Of a DNA stretch of 42,955 bases, positions 31,980 to 40,030 are shown piece after piece. The notes beneath the pieces are model-generated. The model was not told the DNA's origin. It was given only the letters and a program-made list of their open reading frames with translations, and made no database searches. Source of the stretch: Clostridia bacterium (lineage in GTDB: Bacteria; Bacillota; Clostridia; RGIG7378). Both the position numbers and the translations under genes were made by a program. Position 1 is the first letter of the stretch; each line of letters opens with the position of its first letter. Location of the stretch: assembly GCA_017559445.1 (NCBI GenBank), contig JAFYSJ010000027.1:1-42955 (forward strand), written 5' to 3'.

Positions 31980-32809
31980 TTCAAAAAGGTCTGTACCATT
32001 TTTGCAAAGCCATCCTCATCATTAGATGGAGCAATTAAATCCGCCTGAGCTTTGATATCCTCTGGACTATTTCCCATTGCTACAGAAATACCTGCCACAT
32101 GGAACATGTCTAAATCATTATAATAATCACCAAAAACACAAATTTGCTCAAGAGGAATGCCTGTAATCTGGCTCAATCGCTTAACTCCCTGTCCCTTATT
32201 TTCTCCTGCCACAGTAATGTCAAGAAGGCCAAAATCAGATACTGTATATCCTGTAGTTGTGAGTGTATTAAGAAAATCCTGAGCTTTCTGGAATCTAATA
32301 GGATCCTTTTCTGCAATAAGCATCTTGGAGATTTGAATGTTTTCCATAAATCCATGATCCTCGGTAAGAACCTGCAAATCCATGGGCTGTACATTAAGTT
32401 TCTCTGCCAAGATATTGTTTCTCTGGTAATTCCAAAGTCTACTGCTATTAGGTGTGCAATATACCGGTCCGTGGGTTAACACAACATTGTCATAGCCATT
32501 GTCTCTGCAAAAATCAGCAATCCTTATGGCCTCGCCATTATCCATATACACTGCCTCAAGAGGCTTATTCTCTATTGAATCCCAAACAACTGCGCCCTGT
32601 GATGTCAAAATAGGCATCTTCTGGTCCAGTTCCTTACAATACACCAAGGTCTGTGTTGCAATGCGGCCTGTGCAGAAAGAAAACTCAATGCCATTGGCGC
32701 GCAAAAGCTTAACTGCCTCCAAATTGGCTTGAGACATAGACTTGTCACTACGGAGGAAAGTTCCATCCATATCTGCAACTATGAGCTTAATGTTTTTGAA
32801 GTCTGTCAT
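31976..32809 (-). CDS. HAD-superfamily phosphatase, Cof type
   Basis: Haloacid-dehalogenase-type phosphatase of 277 residues, the Cof (type IIB) subfamily, which dephosphorylates sugar phosphates and nucleotides or similar metabolites in the cytoplasm. Motif I is VADMDGTFL near the start, with Asp as nucleophile and the second Asp as acid. Motif II is FSFCTGRI, and the conserved lysine lies before the late motif. Motif IV is FGDYYNDLDMF with the metal-binding aspartates. The cap domain lies at about 85-195. The end AGISVAMGNSPEDIKAQADLIAPSNDEDGFAKM is typical of the family. The substrate cannot be read from sequence. It ends with TGA, which overlaps the tRNA-Pro promoter. Confidence 0.88.
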   Translation of the reverse strand: MTDFKNIKLIVADMDGTFLRSDKSMSQANLEAVKLLRANGIEFSFCTGRIATQTLVYCKELDQKMPILTSQGAVVWDSIENKPLEAVYMDNGEAIRIADFCRDNGYDNVVLTHGPVYCTPNSSRLWNYQRNNILAEKLNVQPMDLQVLTEDHGFMENIQISKMLIAEKDPIRFQKAQDFLNTLTTTGYTVSDFGLLDITVAGENKGQGVKRLSQITGIPLEQICVFGDYYNDLDMFHVAGISVAMGNSPEDIKAQADLIAPSNDEDGFAKMVQTFLN

Positions 32810-32833
32810 GTGAAATCCTTGAGAAAAAATAAA

Positions 32834-32859
32834 GACGCCTAGGCGTTAACCTAGGCGTC
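32834..32859 (-). terminator. Terminator of tRNA-Glu
   Basis: GACGCCTAGG at 32834-32843 pairs perfectly with CCTAGGCGTC at 32850-32859 (six-base loop). On the minus strand it is followed by TTTATTTTTT. Confidence 0.88.
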
Positions 32860-32864
32860 CAATC

Positions 32865-32940
32865 TGGTGACCCATAGCGGATTCGAACCGCTGTTGCCGC
32901 CGTGAGAGGGCGGAGTCTTAGGCCGCTTGACCAATGGGCC
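32865..32940 (-). tRNA. tRNA-Glu (anticodon CTC)
   Basis: A 76-base gene with CCA encoded. The acceptor pairs GGCCCAT with ATGGGTC, the anticodon arm CCGCC-CTCTCAC-GGCGG presents CTC for glutamate, and the T arm has GGTTCGAATCC. It has its own promoter (32949-32977) and terminator. This is the GAG-reading isoacceptor. Confidence 0.94.
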
Positions 32941-32948
32941 GTGCGACT

Positions 32949-32977
32949 ATAATACACAATGGTACATCTTATGTCAA
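32949..32977 (-). promoter_or_regulatory. Promoter of tRNA-Glu (TTGACA-17-TATTAT)
   Basis: On the minus strand the perfect -35 TTGACA (plus 32972-32977), 17 bases and TATTAT (plus 32949-32954) lie 8 bases before the mature 5' end. Confidence 0.88.
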
Positions 32978-33025
32978 GCACCAATTTTAGATTTTTTAAA
33001 ACTTTTTTCGGGATATTTTTCTAAC

Positions 33026-33058
33026 AAAAAGGAGGCCAAGTTTTAATCCTTAACCTCC
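33026..33058 (-). terminator. Terminator of thrS
   Basis: On the minus strand GGAGGTTAAG pairs with CTTGGCCTCC (two G-T pairs; plus 33049-33058 with 33031-33040) and is followed by five Ts. It starts about 20 bases behind the thrS stop codon. Confidence 0.8.
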
Positions 33059-33077
33059 TCTTATACCTAACTAAATA

Positions 33078-34982
33078 TTAAAGGCTACGACCCTTAACTT
33101 CATCAAGCAAGCTAGCCAATACCTGATCGAATGGAATTGCGCCCTTGTCACCCTCCTTGCGGGATCTAACAGCAACTGTGCCTTCCTCAGACTCCTTGTC
33201 ACCAACGATGAACATGTAAGGAATCTTGCTAAGCTGAGCCTCACGAATCTTGTAGCCCATCTTCTCGTTACGATCATCCAACTCTGCGCGAATACCTACC
33301 GCTGTAAGCTTATCCACTACGGACTGAGCATACTCTCTGTGCTTTTCTGCAATTGTAATAACCTTTACCTGAACAGGAGCCAACCATGTTGGGTATGCAC
33401 CTGCAAAGTGCTCTGTAATAACGCCGATGAAACGCTCGATGGAACCGAATACTACTCTGTGAATCATAACAGGTCTATGCTTCTCGCCGTCTGCACCTGT
33501 GTACTCAAGTTCGAATCTCTCAGGCAACTGCATGTCCAACTGAATTGTACCGCACTGCCATGTACGTCCCATGGAATCCTCAAGGTGGAAGTCAAGCTTA
33601 GGACCATAGAATGCGCCATCGCCCTCGTTTACGTGATAAGTCTTGCCCATGTCTGTAATAGCAGCCTTGAGAGTCTCCTCTGCAAAATGCCAATCCTTCT
33701 CATCACCCATGTGATCCTCAGGCATTGTGGAAAGCTCAATTGTGTAAGGCAAACCAAATGTGGAGTATACCTCATCAAAGAGTGTAACAACTCTCTTAAT
33801 CTCGTCTCTCATCTGATCCCAAGACATGAAGATATGAGCGTCATCCTGTGTGAAGCAACGCACTCTGAACAAGCCGTTAAGCGCACCAGAAAGCTCATGT
33901 CTGTGTACGAGACCAAGCTCACCAACTCTCAAAGGAAGCTCCTTATAAGAGTGAGGCTCAGACTTGTAAACGATCATACCGCCAGGACAGTTCATTGGCT
34001 TAATAGCGAAATCCTGCTCGTCGATAAGTGTTGTGTACATGTTCTGCTTGTAATGACCCCAGTGACCGCTACGCTCCCAAAGCTGACGGTTAAGGATCAT
34101 GGGTGTAGATACCTCAACATAACCATATCTCTTATGAATCTCTCTCCAGTAATCAATAAGAGTATTCTTAAGAACCATACCCTTAGGAAGGAAGAATGGG
34201 AAACCAGGACCCTCGTCTGTGATCATGAAGAGGCCGAGCTCCTTACCAATCTTACGGTGATCGCGCTTCTTAGCTTCCTCAATTCTAGCAAAGTACTGAT
34301 CCATATCCTTCTTATCTGTGAAGGATATACCATATACTCTCTGGAGCTGCTGGTTAGCCTGATCACCCTTCCAGTAAGCGCCTGCTACCTGAGTAATCTT
34401 AAATGCTCTAACGCGTCCTGTGGACATAAGGTGAGGACCTACGCAAAGGTCTGTATAATCACCCTGTCTATAGAAAGAAATAGTTGCATCCTCTGGAAGC
34501 TCCTCAATGAGCTGTACCTTGTATGTCTCACCAAGCTCCTGCATGAAAGCAATAGCCTCTGCTCTCTCGAGAGTGAATCTCTCAATAGCAATGTTCTCTC
34601 TGATAATCTTATCCATTTCTTTCTCAATGGCTGCAAGATTCTCTGGAGTGAAAGGCTGTGGGGTATCAAAATCATAATAGAATCCGTTATCCAAAGCAGG
34701 TCCAATAGCACACTTAACACCAGGGAACAATCTCTTAACTGCCTGTGCCATGATATGTGCTGTTGTATGCCAGTAAACGTGCTTACCATCTGGATCATCA
34801 AATGTAAGGATAGCGAGCTCGCAATCCTCATTAAGAACTGTTCTAAGGTCAACTACCTGACCGTTCACCTTAGCTGCGCAAGCTGCCTTAGCCAAGCCCT
34901 TGCTAATAGACATTGCAACGTCAATAACTGCAGTGCCCTGTTCTACCTCTATGATGCTACCGTCTAGAAGTTTAATATTCAT
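33078..34982 (-). CDS. thrS: Threonyl-tRNA synthetase
   Basis: Class II synthetase that charges tRNA-Thr in the cytoplasm. The 634 residues hold a TGS domain (1-60), an editing domain with HTTAHIMAQAVKRLFP (about 72-87; the usual HxxxH motif), the SAD part, the catalytic core and an anticodon-binding domain (about 535-634). Class II motifs seen are YGYVEVSTPMILNRQLWERSGHWGHY (motif 1 and after), FRVRCFTQDDAHIFM (motif 2) and HRPVMIHRVVFGSIERFIG (motif 3). MNCPGGM with the zinc-site cysteine lies between motifs 1 and 2. The ATG has GAGGAG upstream. The leader is only about 40 bases, so there is no room for the T-box leader that often controls thrS in Firmicutes. Confidence 0.97.
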   Translation of the reverse strand: MNIKLLDGSIIEVEQGTAVIDVAMSISKGLAKAACAAKVNGQVVDLRTVLNEDCELAILTFDDPDGKHVYWHTTAHIMAQAVKRLFPGVKCAIGPALDNGFYYDFDTPQPFTPENLAAIEKEMDKIIRENIAIERFTLERAEAIAFMQELGETYKVQLIEELPEDATISFYRQGDYTDLCVGPHLMSTGRVRAFKITQVAGAYWKGDQANQQLQRVYGISFTDKKDMDQYFARIEEAKKRDHRKIGKELGLFMITDEGPGFPFFLPKGMVLKNTLIDYWREIHKRYGYVEVSTPMILNRQLWERSGHWGHYKQNMYTTLIDEQDFAIKPMNCPGGMIVYKSEPHSYKELPLRVGELGLVHRHELSGALNGLFRVRCFTQDDAHIFMSWDQMRDEIKRVVTLFDEVYSTFGLPYTIELSTMPEDHMGDEKDWHFAEETLKAAITDMGKTYHVNEGDGAFYGPKLDFHLEDSMGRTWQCGTIQLDMQLPERFELEYTGADGEKHRPVMIHRVVFGSIERFIGVITEHFAGAYPTWLAPVQVKVITIAEKHREYAQSVVDKLTAVGIRAELDDRNEKMGYKIREAQLSKIPYMFIVGDKESEEGTVAVRSRKEGDKGAIPFDQVLASLLDEVKGRSL

Positions 34983-35026
34983 ATCAAACGCTCCTCTACG
35001 AAAAATTACTAAATTACTAAATATGC

Positions 35027-35055
35027 ATTATAACACTAAATTTGCACTCTGTTAA
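35027..35055 (-). promoter_or_regulatory. Promoter of thrS (TTAACA-17-TATAAT)
   Basis: On the minus strand TTAACA (plus 35050-35055), 17 bases and the perfect TATAAT (plus 35027-35032) lie about 45 bases before the thrS start. Transcription would begin near 35020. Confidence 0.85.
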
Positions 35056-35062
35056 TAAAAAA

Positions 35063-35086
35063 ATGGACACGCTATTGCGTATCCAT
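35063..35086 (-). terminator. Terminator of the methyltransferase-like gene
   Basis: On the minus strand ATGGATACGC pairs with GCGTGTCCAT (one G-T pair; plus 35077-35086 with 35063-35072) and is followed by seven Ts. It is nine bases behind the 35095 stop codon. Confidence 0.88.
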
Positions 35087-35094
35087 CTAATTAT

Positions 35095-36378
35095 TTAGCA
35101 AAGTGACTGTGAAAACTCCATGCAACCATATTTACGAGCAATCTTAGTTGCGCTATCGCTATCTGTTACAACACCAGGTCTTCCGTTATAACTACGTACT
35201 GCCATTTCCAAAAGCTTAGCATTGGAGGATCTAAATACGATTGGTCTCTTAACGTATGTCTGCATATCTCCAATTACGTACTCAATTGGAAGTTCATCGT
35301 CCATGGACTTGTCCACATCCAAATACAATACATCGCACTTGTGACCAGCAATCTCGCGGATAACATCAAACATATCATCCAAATCGATAACTGGTTCTGC
35401 TCCAACAATCTCATGTACAGACAGTGGTGCAAACTCTCTATCTGTTCTAACTCTAGAATTAGTACCTGTAAGCCAAGGATGAATTCGGCTAGTATTAGGT
35501 GCCCACTGTGTTACAGACATCTGTTCAATGGTCTCTCTAAGAATCTCAATAGTTCTAGGAGTTGTACCAAAGTTACCACCAATAAGTCTAGCTCCTGAAC
35601 GAATATACTCCTCGCAGAACTGGCTAATGGCATCTTCTCCATCTGGAGAAACAATGCGATCTCCCACAATATATGGTGTACCTGCATTAGGCCTTACGCA
35701 AATCATCTGACCACTCTGTGCTGCAGCTGCAGAAGCTCTAACCATGGAAGCCGCTCCGTCTCCATCACTAATAGAAACCACATCTGCTCCCAAGGACTTC
35801 ATAGTAACTGCCATAGAGCAAATGTCTTCGCCCATTAAGGTCTTACCATTCTTCTCTACAGAAGCGCCACAAATAATTGGAAGCTTAACATTCTCCTTAG
35901 CAGCCAAAAGAGCAATCTTAAGTTCCTTCATGCTCTTAAAACCATCCAGGTGAATTGCATCTGCTCCATGTTTTTCGAACAAGGAAAGTTGCTCTGCAAA
36001 CAACTCGTATGTTGCGGCAATTGTCAAATCTCCAAGAGGTCTCATAAGCTTACCAAGAGGTCCTGCTGTGCCTACAACAAAACACTTATCTCCAACCACT
36101 TCCTTAGCAAGTCCAAGGCCTCTCTCGATGATCTCTTCAAACTTGTCCTCAACACCGCGCTCACGAAGTTTAATTCTATTAGCGTTATATGTCATTGTCT
36201 GAATACAATCACTACCTGCCTGATAGTAATTCCTATAAACCTCTTTGACAGCGTTTGGACTAGTAAGATTATGTACATCAGGAATATCTACGCTAGAGGA
36301 AACGAGATTGCCAACAAAGGCACTCTTGGCGCCATCGTATATCAAAACTCTTTCTCTCATTGCCTGCAAAATATTCAC
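35095..36378 (-). CDS. Homocysteine S-methyltransferase-like protein lacking the zinc cysteines
   Basis: Protein of 427 residues with an N-terminal barrel of the homocysteine S-methyltransferase family (MetH module 1, BHMT). The order is right: ERVLIYDGAKSA for the usual LDGAMGT, QTMTYNANRIKL, GADVVSISDGDGAA, VRPNAGTPYIVG and LIGGNFGTTPRTIE. The residues that bind zinc and homocysteine thiolate are gone: GLNC has become SISD (202-205) and GGCC has become GGNF (267-270). After about residue 315 comes a shorter segment (CDVLYLDVDKS, PIVFRSSNAKLLEMAVRSYNGRPGVV) that recalls a fragment of a pterin-binding domain. The start codon is GTG at 36378 with AGAGG upstream. It is a single gene with its own promoter and terminator. 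It cannot do standard zinc-dependent methionine synthesis; its substrate is unknown. Confidence 0.78.
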   Translation of the reverse strand: MNILQAMRERVLIYDGAKSAFVGNLVSSSVDIPDVHNLTSPNAVKEVYRNYYQAGSDCIQTMTYNANRIKLRERGVEDKFEEIIERGLGLAKEVVGDKCFVVGTAGPLGKLMRPLGDLTIAATYELFAEQLSLFEKHGADAIHLDGFKSMKELKIALLAAKENVKLPIICGASVEKNGKTLMGEDICSMAVTMKSLGADVVSISDGDGAASMVRASAAAAQSGQMICVRPNAGTPYIVGDRIVSPDGEDAISQFCEEYIRSGARLIGGNFGTTPRTIEILRETIEQMSVTQWAPNTSRIHPWLTGTNSRVRTDREFAPLSVHEIVGAEPVIDLDDMFDVIREIAGHKCDVLYLDVDKSMDDELPIEYVIGDMQTYVKRPIVFRSSNAKLLEMAVRSYNGRPGVVTDSDSATKIARKYGCMEFSQSLC

Positions 36379-36428
36379 TGGTGTTCCTCTTAATCGATTT
36401 AATCCACTTTCTTAAAGTGGGTCTACCA

Positions 36429-36456
36429 ATTATAACACCAAGTTTTTTGTTGACAA
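36429..36456 (-). promoter_or_regulatory. Promoter of the methyltransferase-like gene (TTGTCA-16-TATAAT)
   Basis: On the minus strand TTGTCA (plus 36451-36456), 16 bases and TATAAT (plus 36429-36434) lie 51 bases before the GTG start. A seven-pair hairpin CCACTTT/AAAGTGG (36404-36420) follows in the leader. Confidence 0.65.
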
Positions 36457-36462
36457 CCATTG

Positions 36463-36485
36463 AAAAAAGACGGATTTTGTCGTCT
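36463..36485 (-). terminator. Terminator of the TadE-like operon
   Basis: On the minus strand AGACG pairs with CGTCT (plus 36481-36485 with 36468-36472) and is followed by six Ts. It is 50 bases behind the last pseudopilin-like gene. Confidence 0.7.
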
Positions 36486-36535
36486 ACCGTTTATATAGTG
36501 TTTAACACATCAATCGCAGAACTATTACACAAAAA

Positions 36536-37219
36536 TTATTTTTGTAATGGATATCCAATTATCTCTGCTGTCATAAGCACACAAAATTCGCATGGGGTAT
36601 ATCCTCTACTTAAAGCATCCATAAACTTCAATTCCACCGACGAATATCTCAAACAATTACACCACGCTTTGTGATACTTATTTCCCGTATTAGTTACATA
36701 TACCACGCTTTCGCCTTGCGGCTTATTTTCTATAGAACCTAAGCTGTTGGCCCAATCGTACACATGGGATAACAACAACTTCTGAATATCCTTTATGTTA
36801 ACTCTTGGATCTATCCACGGCTTTTGAACAAACTCCACTTTAGGATTTGCAATAAGCTTACCTAACACTCCTCCAAAGCCTAAGTTATACACTGCAGACA
36901 CCATAACTGAATCACCCTGACCATTTGCAGGAATCTTCATATTTCTAATCTCTATATTCTCTTTGTTCAATATACCTTCTTTCCAACATCGATCCATTGC
37001 CATATTTACAACAGCTTGATCCGACGAATCGTTAAGTCGTAGATTATACATTGTGGCTTCACAAGATATGCAATTAACCACATCAGATACTAATCTTGTC
37101 AGTGCAACTCTAACACCTAAAGCATATATTCCTAAAACAATAGATATCAAAAACACCGTAACTAAAGGTAAAATGATTGCTGCCTCTATTGTTACACTTC
37201 CCTCCTTACCTATATTCAT
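36536..37219 (-). CDS. TadE-like pseudopilin with a C-terminal cysteine motif
   Basis: Protein of 227 residues, last of a three-gene operon. The N-terminus GKEGSVTIEAAIILPLVTVFLISIVLGIYALG is a TadE/pilin-like leader and single membrane helix with the conserved Glu five residues after the glycine-serine. The extracellular part is followed by a separate tail at about 175-225: VVYVTNTGNKYHKAWCNCLRYSS...ALSRGYTPCEFC. This is a histidine plus three- or four-cysteine pattern as in the small zinc-like motif at the end of some ComEC and nuclease proteins. I chose the ATG at 37219 because GGGAG lies seven bases upstream. It overlaps the preceding gene by 14 bases. No other tad genes (CpaF/TadA ATPase, TadB/C, prepilin peptidase) are in the window. 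Confidence 0.72.
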   Translation of the reverse strand: MNIGKEGSVTIEAAIILPLVTVFLISIVLGIYALGVRVALTRLVSDVVNCISCEATMYNLRLNDSSDQAVVNMAMDRCWKEGILNKENIEIRNMKIPANGQGDSVMVSAVYNLGFGGVLGKLIANPKVEFVQKPWIDPRVNIKDIQKLLLSHVYDWANSLGSIENKPQGESVVYVTNTGNKYHKAWCNCLRYSSVELKFMDALSRGYTPCEFCVLMTAEIIGYPLQK

Positions 37220-38372
37220 ACGAATACTCCCGACCATCTTGGAACGCTAAAATCTTAATATAGTACTTATCCAGTGTAAGATTCCCCTGGTCCTTTAGGT
37301 TCATATTAATAACATCGCCTATACGACCTAGAACAAACCTAGACGGCTCCATTAATAAAAACATAATAAGATAATCCTCATAATCTGTTTCTACCATTTC
37401 TAAATGAGGACTTAGAGGTACAGCATTTCCGGCCATTAGAGATATTACGTCAGTCGTTGCTGCCAAAAGTGCTAACACAGCAGCGCATATTACTAATGTT
37501 TCTGGTTCTGGTATCTCAAGTGTAACAAGGTAATCCACAAAATTCACAGCTGTCCTTGCCTTATAAATTTCCTCGAAACTATAAATTATATTAAGACTAC
37601 CTGTAGTATCTCCGAAAGCACAGTATTCGGCCTCACTAGAGGGTAAAACAGCATCTCTAGAAAGGCTATGGCCGTACCAATTAAAATACGTCATTACATA
37701 AGCTGTATAGGCTACTGAGTTTGTCGCTTCCTCTTTAATGTTCCATCTCTGTATTTCCTCAAAATACGTCTTTGCTTGTTCAAGTATGCCATTTACATTT
37801 ATTTGACCATTTTGACTCCAGGCCCATGTCCAGTCCACAGTCCTCCAGTTCTCCCCTAGGGCAGTTGCTAAATTCCATACCCCCTGCACTATTTCCTTAA
37901 GATTAATATCAGGCAAATTCTTTCCTATTACAGAAGAGACACTCTGACTTGCTATTTCTCCCACCTGATTATTTACCGTATCTAGAACTTCTTCGGCTTC
38001 TCCTGAATAGCCTACAATAGCCTTTAATTTACCTAGCACTCGTTCCACAGCCACAACTCCTGCTTGATCCTGGCCCACAGCTAATATGGCAGATTTAAGA
38101 TTTTCCTGCTCCCCAAGAGACTTACTTAAAACAACATCTACTTCACCTGTTTTCTCTCCCTCAGATACCCCAAATATTCCATATTCCTCCAATAGTTTGT
38201 GGTTAAAGCTAGCCGCCATATTCATAACTTCGACCCTAAGCCTATGTTCTAGCAACGCTATTGACATAGCTCTAGTCCCCACCTCTGATATAAATACAGC
38301 CAAAATAACTGCAGGGACTATTACAATCACTGCAAACAGGGTTATAGATCCATCCTGTGAAAGTCTCCTCAT
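37206..38372 (-). CDS. TadG/DUF5702-like membrane-anchored protein
   Basis: Protein of 388 residues, middle gene of the operon. It starts MRRLSQDGSITLFAVIVIVPAVILAVFISEVGTRAMSI, a TadE/TadG-type leader with one membrane helix. RLRVEVMNMAASFNHKLLEEYGIFGVSEGEKTGEVDVV follows, a segment by which I recognise DUF5702-type proteins (LLxxYGIFG). The rest is a long extracellular region with coiled stretches. A second hydrophobic stretch (LVICAAVLALLAATTDVISLMAGNAVPL) occurs near residue 320, so the topology may not be a single anchor. The ATG at 38372 overlaps the stop codon of the upstream gene (ATGA) and has GGGAGA before it; the longer frame upstream overlaps that gene in full and is unlikely. Assembly into a Tad-like surface structure is inferred. 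Confidence 0.7.
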   Translation of the reverse strand: MRRLSQDGSITLFAVIVIVPAVILAVFISEVGTRAMSIALLEHRLRVEVMNMAASFNHKLLEEYGIFGVSEGEKTGEVDVVLSKSLGEQENLKSAILAVGQDQAGVVAVERVLGKLKAIVGYSGEAEEVLDTVNNQVGEIASQSVSSVIGKNLPDINLKEIVQGVWNLATALGENWRTVDWTWAWSQNGQINVNGILEQAKTYFEEIQRWNIKEEATNSVAYTAYVMTYFNWYGHSLSRDAVLPSSEAEYCAFGDTTGSLNIIYSFEEIYKARTAVNFVDYLVTLEIPEPETLVICAAVLALLAATTDVISLMAGNAVPLSPHLEMVETDYEDYLIMFLLMEPSRFVLGRIGDVINMNLKDQGNLTLDKYYIKILAFQDGREYSYEYR

Positions 38373-38623
38373 CACTTTTCTCCCAAACCATCTAGCCACA
38401 TATCTATACCATCTAACAATGTAGAGGAATACTGGTATGCAAGATTCAGAGAGTCGCAAAACTCAACTGGATCTACCAATTCAACAAACTCCCTGTGAAA
38501 CTCAATATTAGACTTCCTTGTCACATTAAAAATGGACCAATAACTCCCTATAACGCCCATAAATAACACCACAATCACAATGGTTGCTTCCAAGGTAATA
38601 GAGCCTTTTTCGTCTCTTCTCAT
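38372..38623 (-). CDS. Small TadE/Flp-like minor pseudopilin
   Basis: Protein of 83 residues and first gene of the operon. MRRDEKGSITLEATIVIVVLFMGVIGSYWSIFNVTRKS is a leader with the motif G-S-I-T-L-E followed by a hydrophobic helix, the pattern of TadE and minor pilins. The remaining 45 residues are soluble (EFHREFVELVDPVEFCDSLNLAYQYSSTLLDGIDMWL). I chose the ATG at 38623 with GGAGG five bases upstream; a TTG six codons earlier is not needed. Its TGA stop overlaps the next start. A weak promoter (TTGTGT-17-TACATT, plus 38643-38671) lies just upstream. Confidence 0.7.
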   Translation of the reverse strand: MRRDEKGSITLEATIVIVVLFMGVIGSYWSIFNVTRKSNIEFHREFVELVDPVEFCDSLNLAYQYSSTLLDGIDMWLDGLGEK

Positions 38624-38642
38624 ACTTGCCTCCACTACCAAA

Positions 38643-38671
38643 AATGTAGCAATTTAGAGATCTTTACACAA
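38643..38671 (-). promoter_or_regulatory. Weak candidate promoter of the TadE-like operon
   Basis: On the minus strand TTGTGT (plus 38666-38671), 17 bases and TACATT (plus 38643-38648) lie 20 bases before the first pseudopilin-like gene. Each box matches consensus only in part. The position is right, because the divergent ychF promoter is on the other side of this gap. Confidence 0.35.
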
Positions 38672-38827
38672 TGGAAGCTTTTCTAGTCTGCTTTGACATT
38701 TTCCCTTATATTTTGACAGAAACTGCTGACCATCCGCTCCTTTTCAACTAAAAGCGACAACCCACCCCCATGACTTTCACCATATTTCTTGGCAAATTTA
38801 CACCCTATGCTAAACCCATGCCCATAT

Positions 38828-38835
38828 GCTATAAT
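38828..38835 (+). promoter_or_regulatory. Extended -10 promoter of ychF
   Basis: TGCTATAAT is a perfect TATAAT (38830-38835) with the extended-10 TG. It is 45 bases before the ychF start codon and has no good -35 box. The ychF ribosome binding site AAGGAGA lies at about 38864. Confidence 0.7.
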
Positions 38836-38879
38836 TCCATGTTGCATATATTGTTATTTATTTAAGGAGATATTTCCCC

Positions 38880-39974
38880 ATGAAGATAGGTATCGTAGGA
38901 TTGCCAAACGTTGGTAAGAGCACTTTGTTTAACGCTCTCACTAAGGCCGAGTCTGCAGAGGCTGCTAACTACCCCTTCTGTACTATTGACCCCAACGTTG
39001 GTATTGTTACAGTTCCAGATTCTAGATTAGATTATCTGGCTAATATGTATAACCCCGACAAGTTCACTCCTGCTATTGTTGAGTTCGTAGACATTGCAGG
39101 TCTCGTTAAGGGTGCTAGCAAGGGCGAAGGTCTTGGCAACAAGTTCCTTAGCAATATCCGCGAGGTAGATGCTATTCTCCACGTTGTTAGATGCTTTGAC
39201 GATGAGAATATTACTCACGTAGATGGCAATGTTAACCCAATCCGCGACGTTGAGACAATTAGCCTTGAGCTTGTTCTTTCCGATATGGAAATGTTGGAGC
39301 GCCGCATTGAGAGACTTCAGAAGACAACTAAGGGTGGCGACAAGAAGGCTATGCCTGAGATTGAGCTTTGCCAGCGCATCTATGCTGTTTTGGAGAGCGG
39401 CAAGCCAGTTCGTAGCATGGAGTTCACAGCTGAAGAGCAGGCCATCGTTAACCAGATTATGTTCTTGACAGACAAGCCTGTTCTCTACGCAGCAAACATT
39501 TCTGAAGAGGAAATTGGCCAGCCTGACAACGCATATGTACAGGAGCTTAGAGCACTTTCCGCCAAGGAGAATTCCGACGTTATGGTTATCTGTGCTAAGT
39601 TCGAGTCTGAGATTATTTCCTTGGATCCTGAAGAGTGCGCAATGTTCATGGAGGAAATGGGCATTTCCGAGACAGGCCTTGATGTTCTTATTAAGAAGAG
39701 CTACTCTATCTTGGGACTTATCAGCTATTTGACAGCTGGTCCTAAGGAGGTTCGTGCTTGGACTATCGTTAAGGGCACTAAGGCACCTCAGGCCGCTGGT
39801 AAGATTCACTCCGACTTTGAGAGAGGCTTCATCCGCGCTGAGATTGTTGCTTTCGACGACCTCGTTGCATGTGGCTCCATGACAGCTGCCAAGGAAAAGG
39901 GTCTTGTTCGCAGCGAAGGCAAGGAATACGTCATGAAGGACGGAGACGTTACATTATTCCGATTCAACGTTTAA
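38880..39974 (+). CDS. ychF: Redox-regulated OBG-family ATPase YchF
   Basis: P-loop protein of the OBG family that prefers ATP to GTP, binds ribosomes, and in E. coli has been linked to oxidative-stress responses. The 364 residues have G1 [15 protein letters not shown] (8-22), G3 [20 protein letters not shown] and the altered G4 NISE in place of NKxD, which explains the ATP preference. A coiled-coil insert lies at about 125-170 and a TGS domain at the end ([38 protein letters not shown]). Length is standard. It is a single plus-strand gene with its own promoter and terminator, divergent from the TadE-like operon. Confidence 0.97.
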   Translation: MKIGIVGLPNVGKSTLFNALTKAESAEAANYPFCTIDPNVGIVTVPDSRLDYLANMYNPDKFTPAIVEFVDIAGLVKGASKGEGLGNKFLSNIREVDAILHVVRCFDDENITHVDGNVNPIRDVETISLELVLSDMEMLERRIERLQKTTKGGDKKAMPEIELCQRIYAVLESGKPVRSMEFTAEEQAIVNQIMFLTDKPVLYAANISEEEIGQPDNAYVQELRALSAKENSDVMVICAKFESEIISLDPEECAMFMEEMGISETGLDVLIKKSYSILGLISYLTAGPKEVRAWTIVKGTKAPQAAGKIHSDFERGFIRAEIVAFDDLVACGSMTAAKEKGLVRSEGKEYVMKDGDVTLFRFNV

Positions 39975-39997
39975 TCAAAACTTCAAATACAAAAACC

Positions 39998-40024
39998 AAG
40001 GAGATGGCATCAAACCATCTCCTT
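39998..40024. terminator. Bidirectional terminator between ychF and the unknown membrane protein gene
   Basis: AAGGAGATGG at 39998-40007 pairs perfectly with CCATCTCCTT at 40015-40024. T-rich tracts follow on both strands, so it can end ychF and the convergent gene at 40031. Confidence 0.82.
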
Positions 40025-40030
40025 TAATTT

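Noticed and set aside
34983-35094. T-box riboswitch upstream of thrS
   Set aside because: Only about 110 bases separate thrS from the preceding gene, and they hold a terminator and a promoter; no T-box sequence or specifier stem fits.
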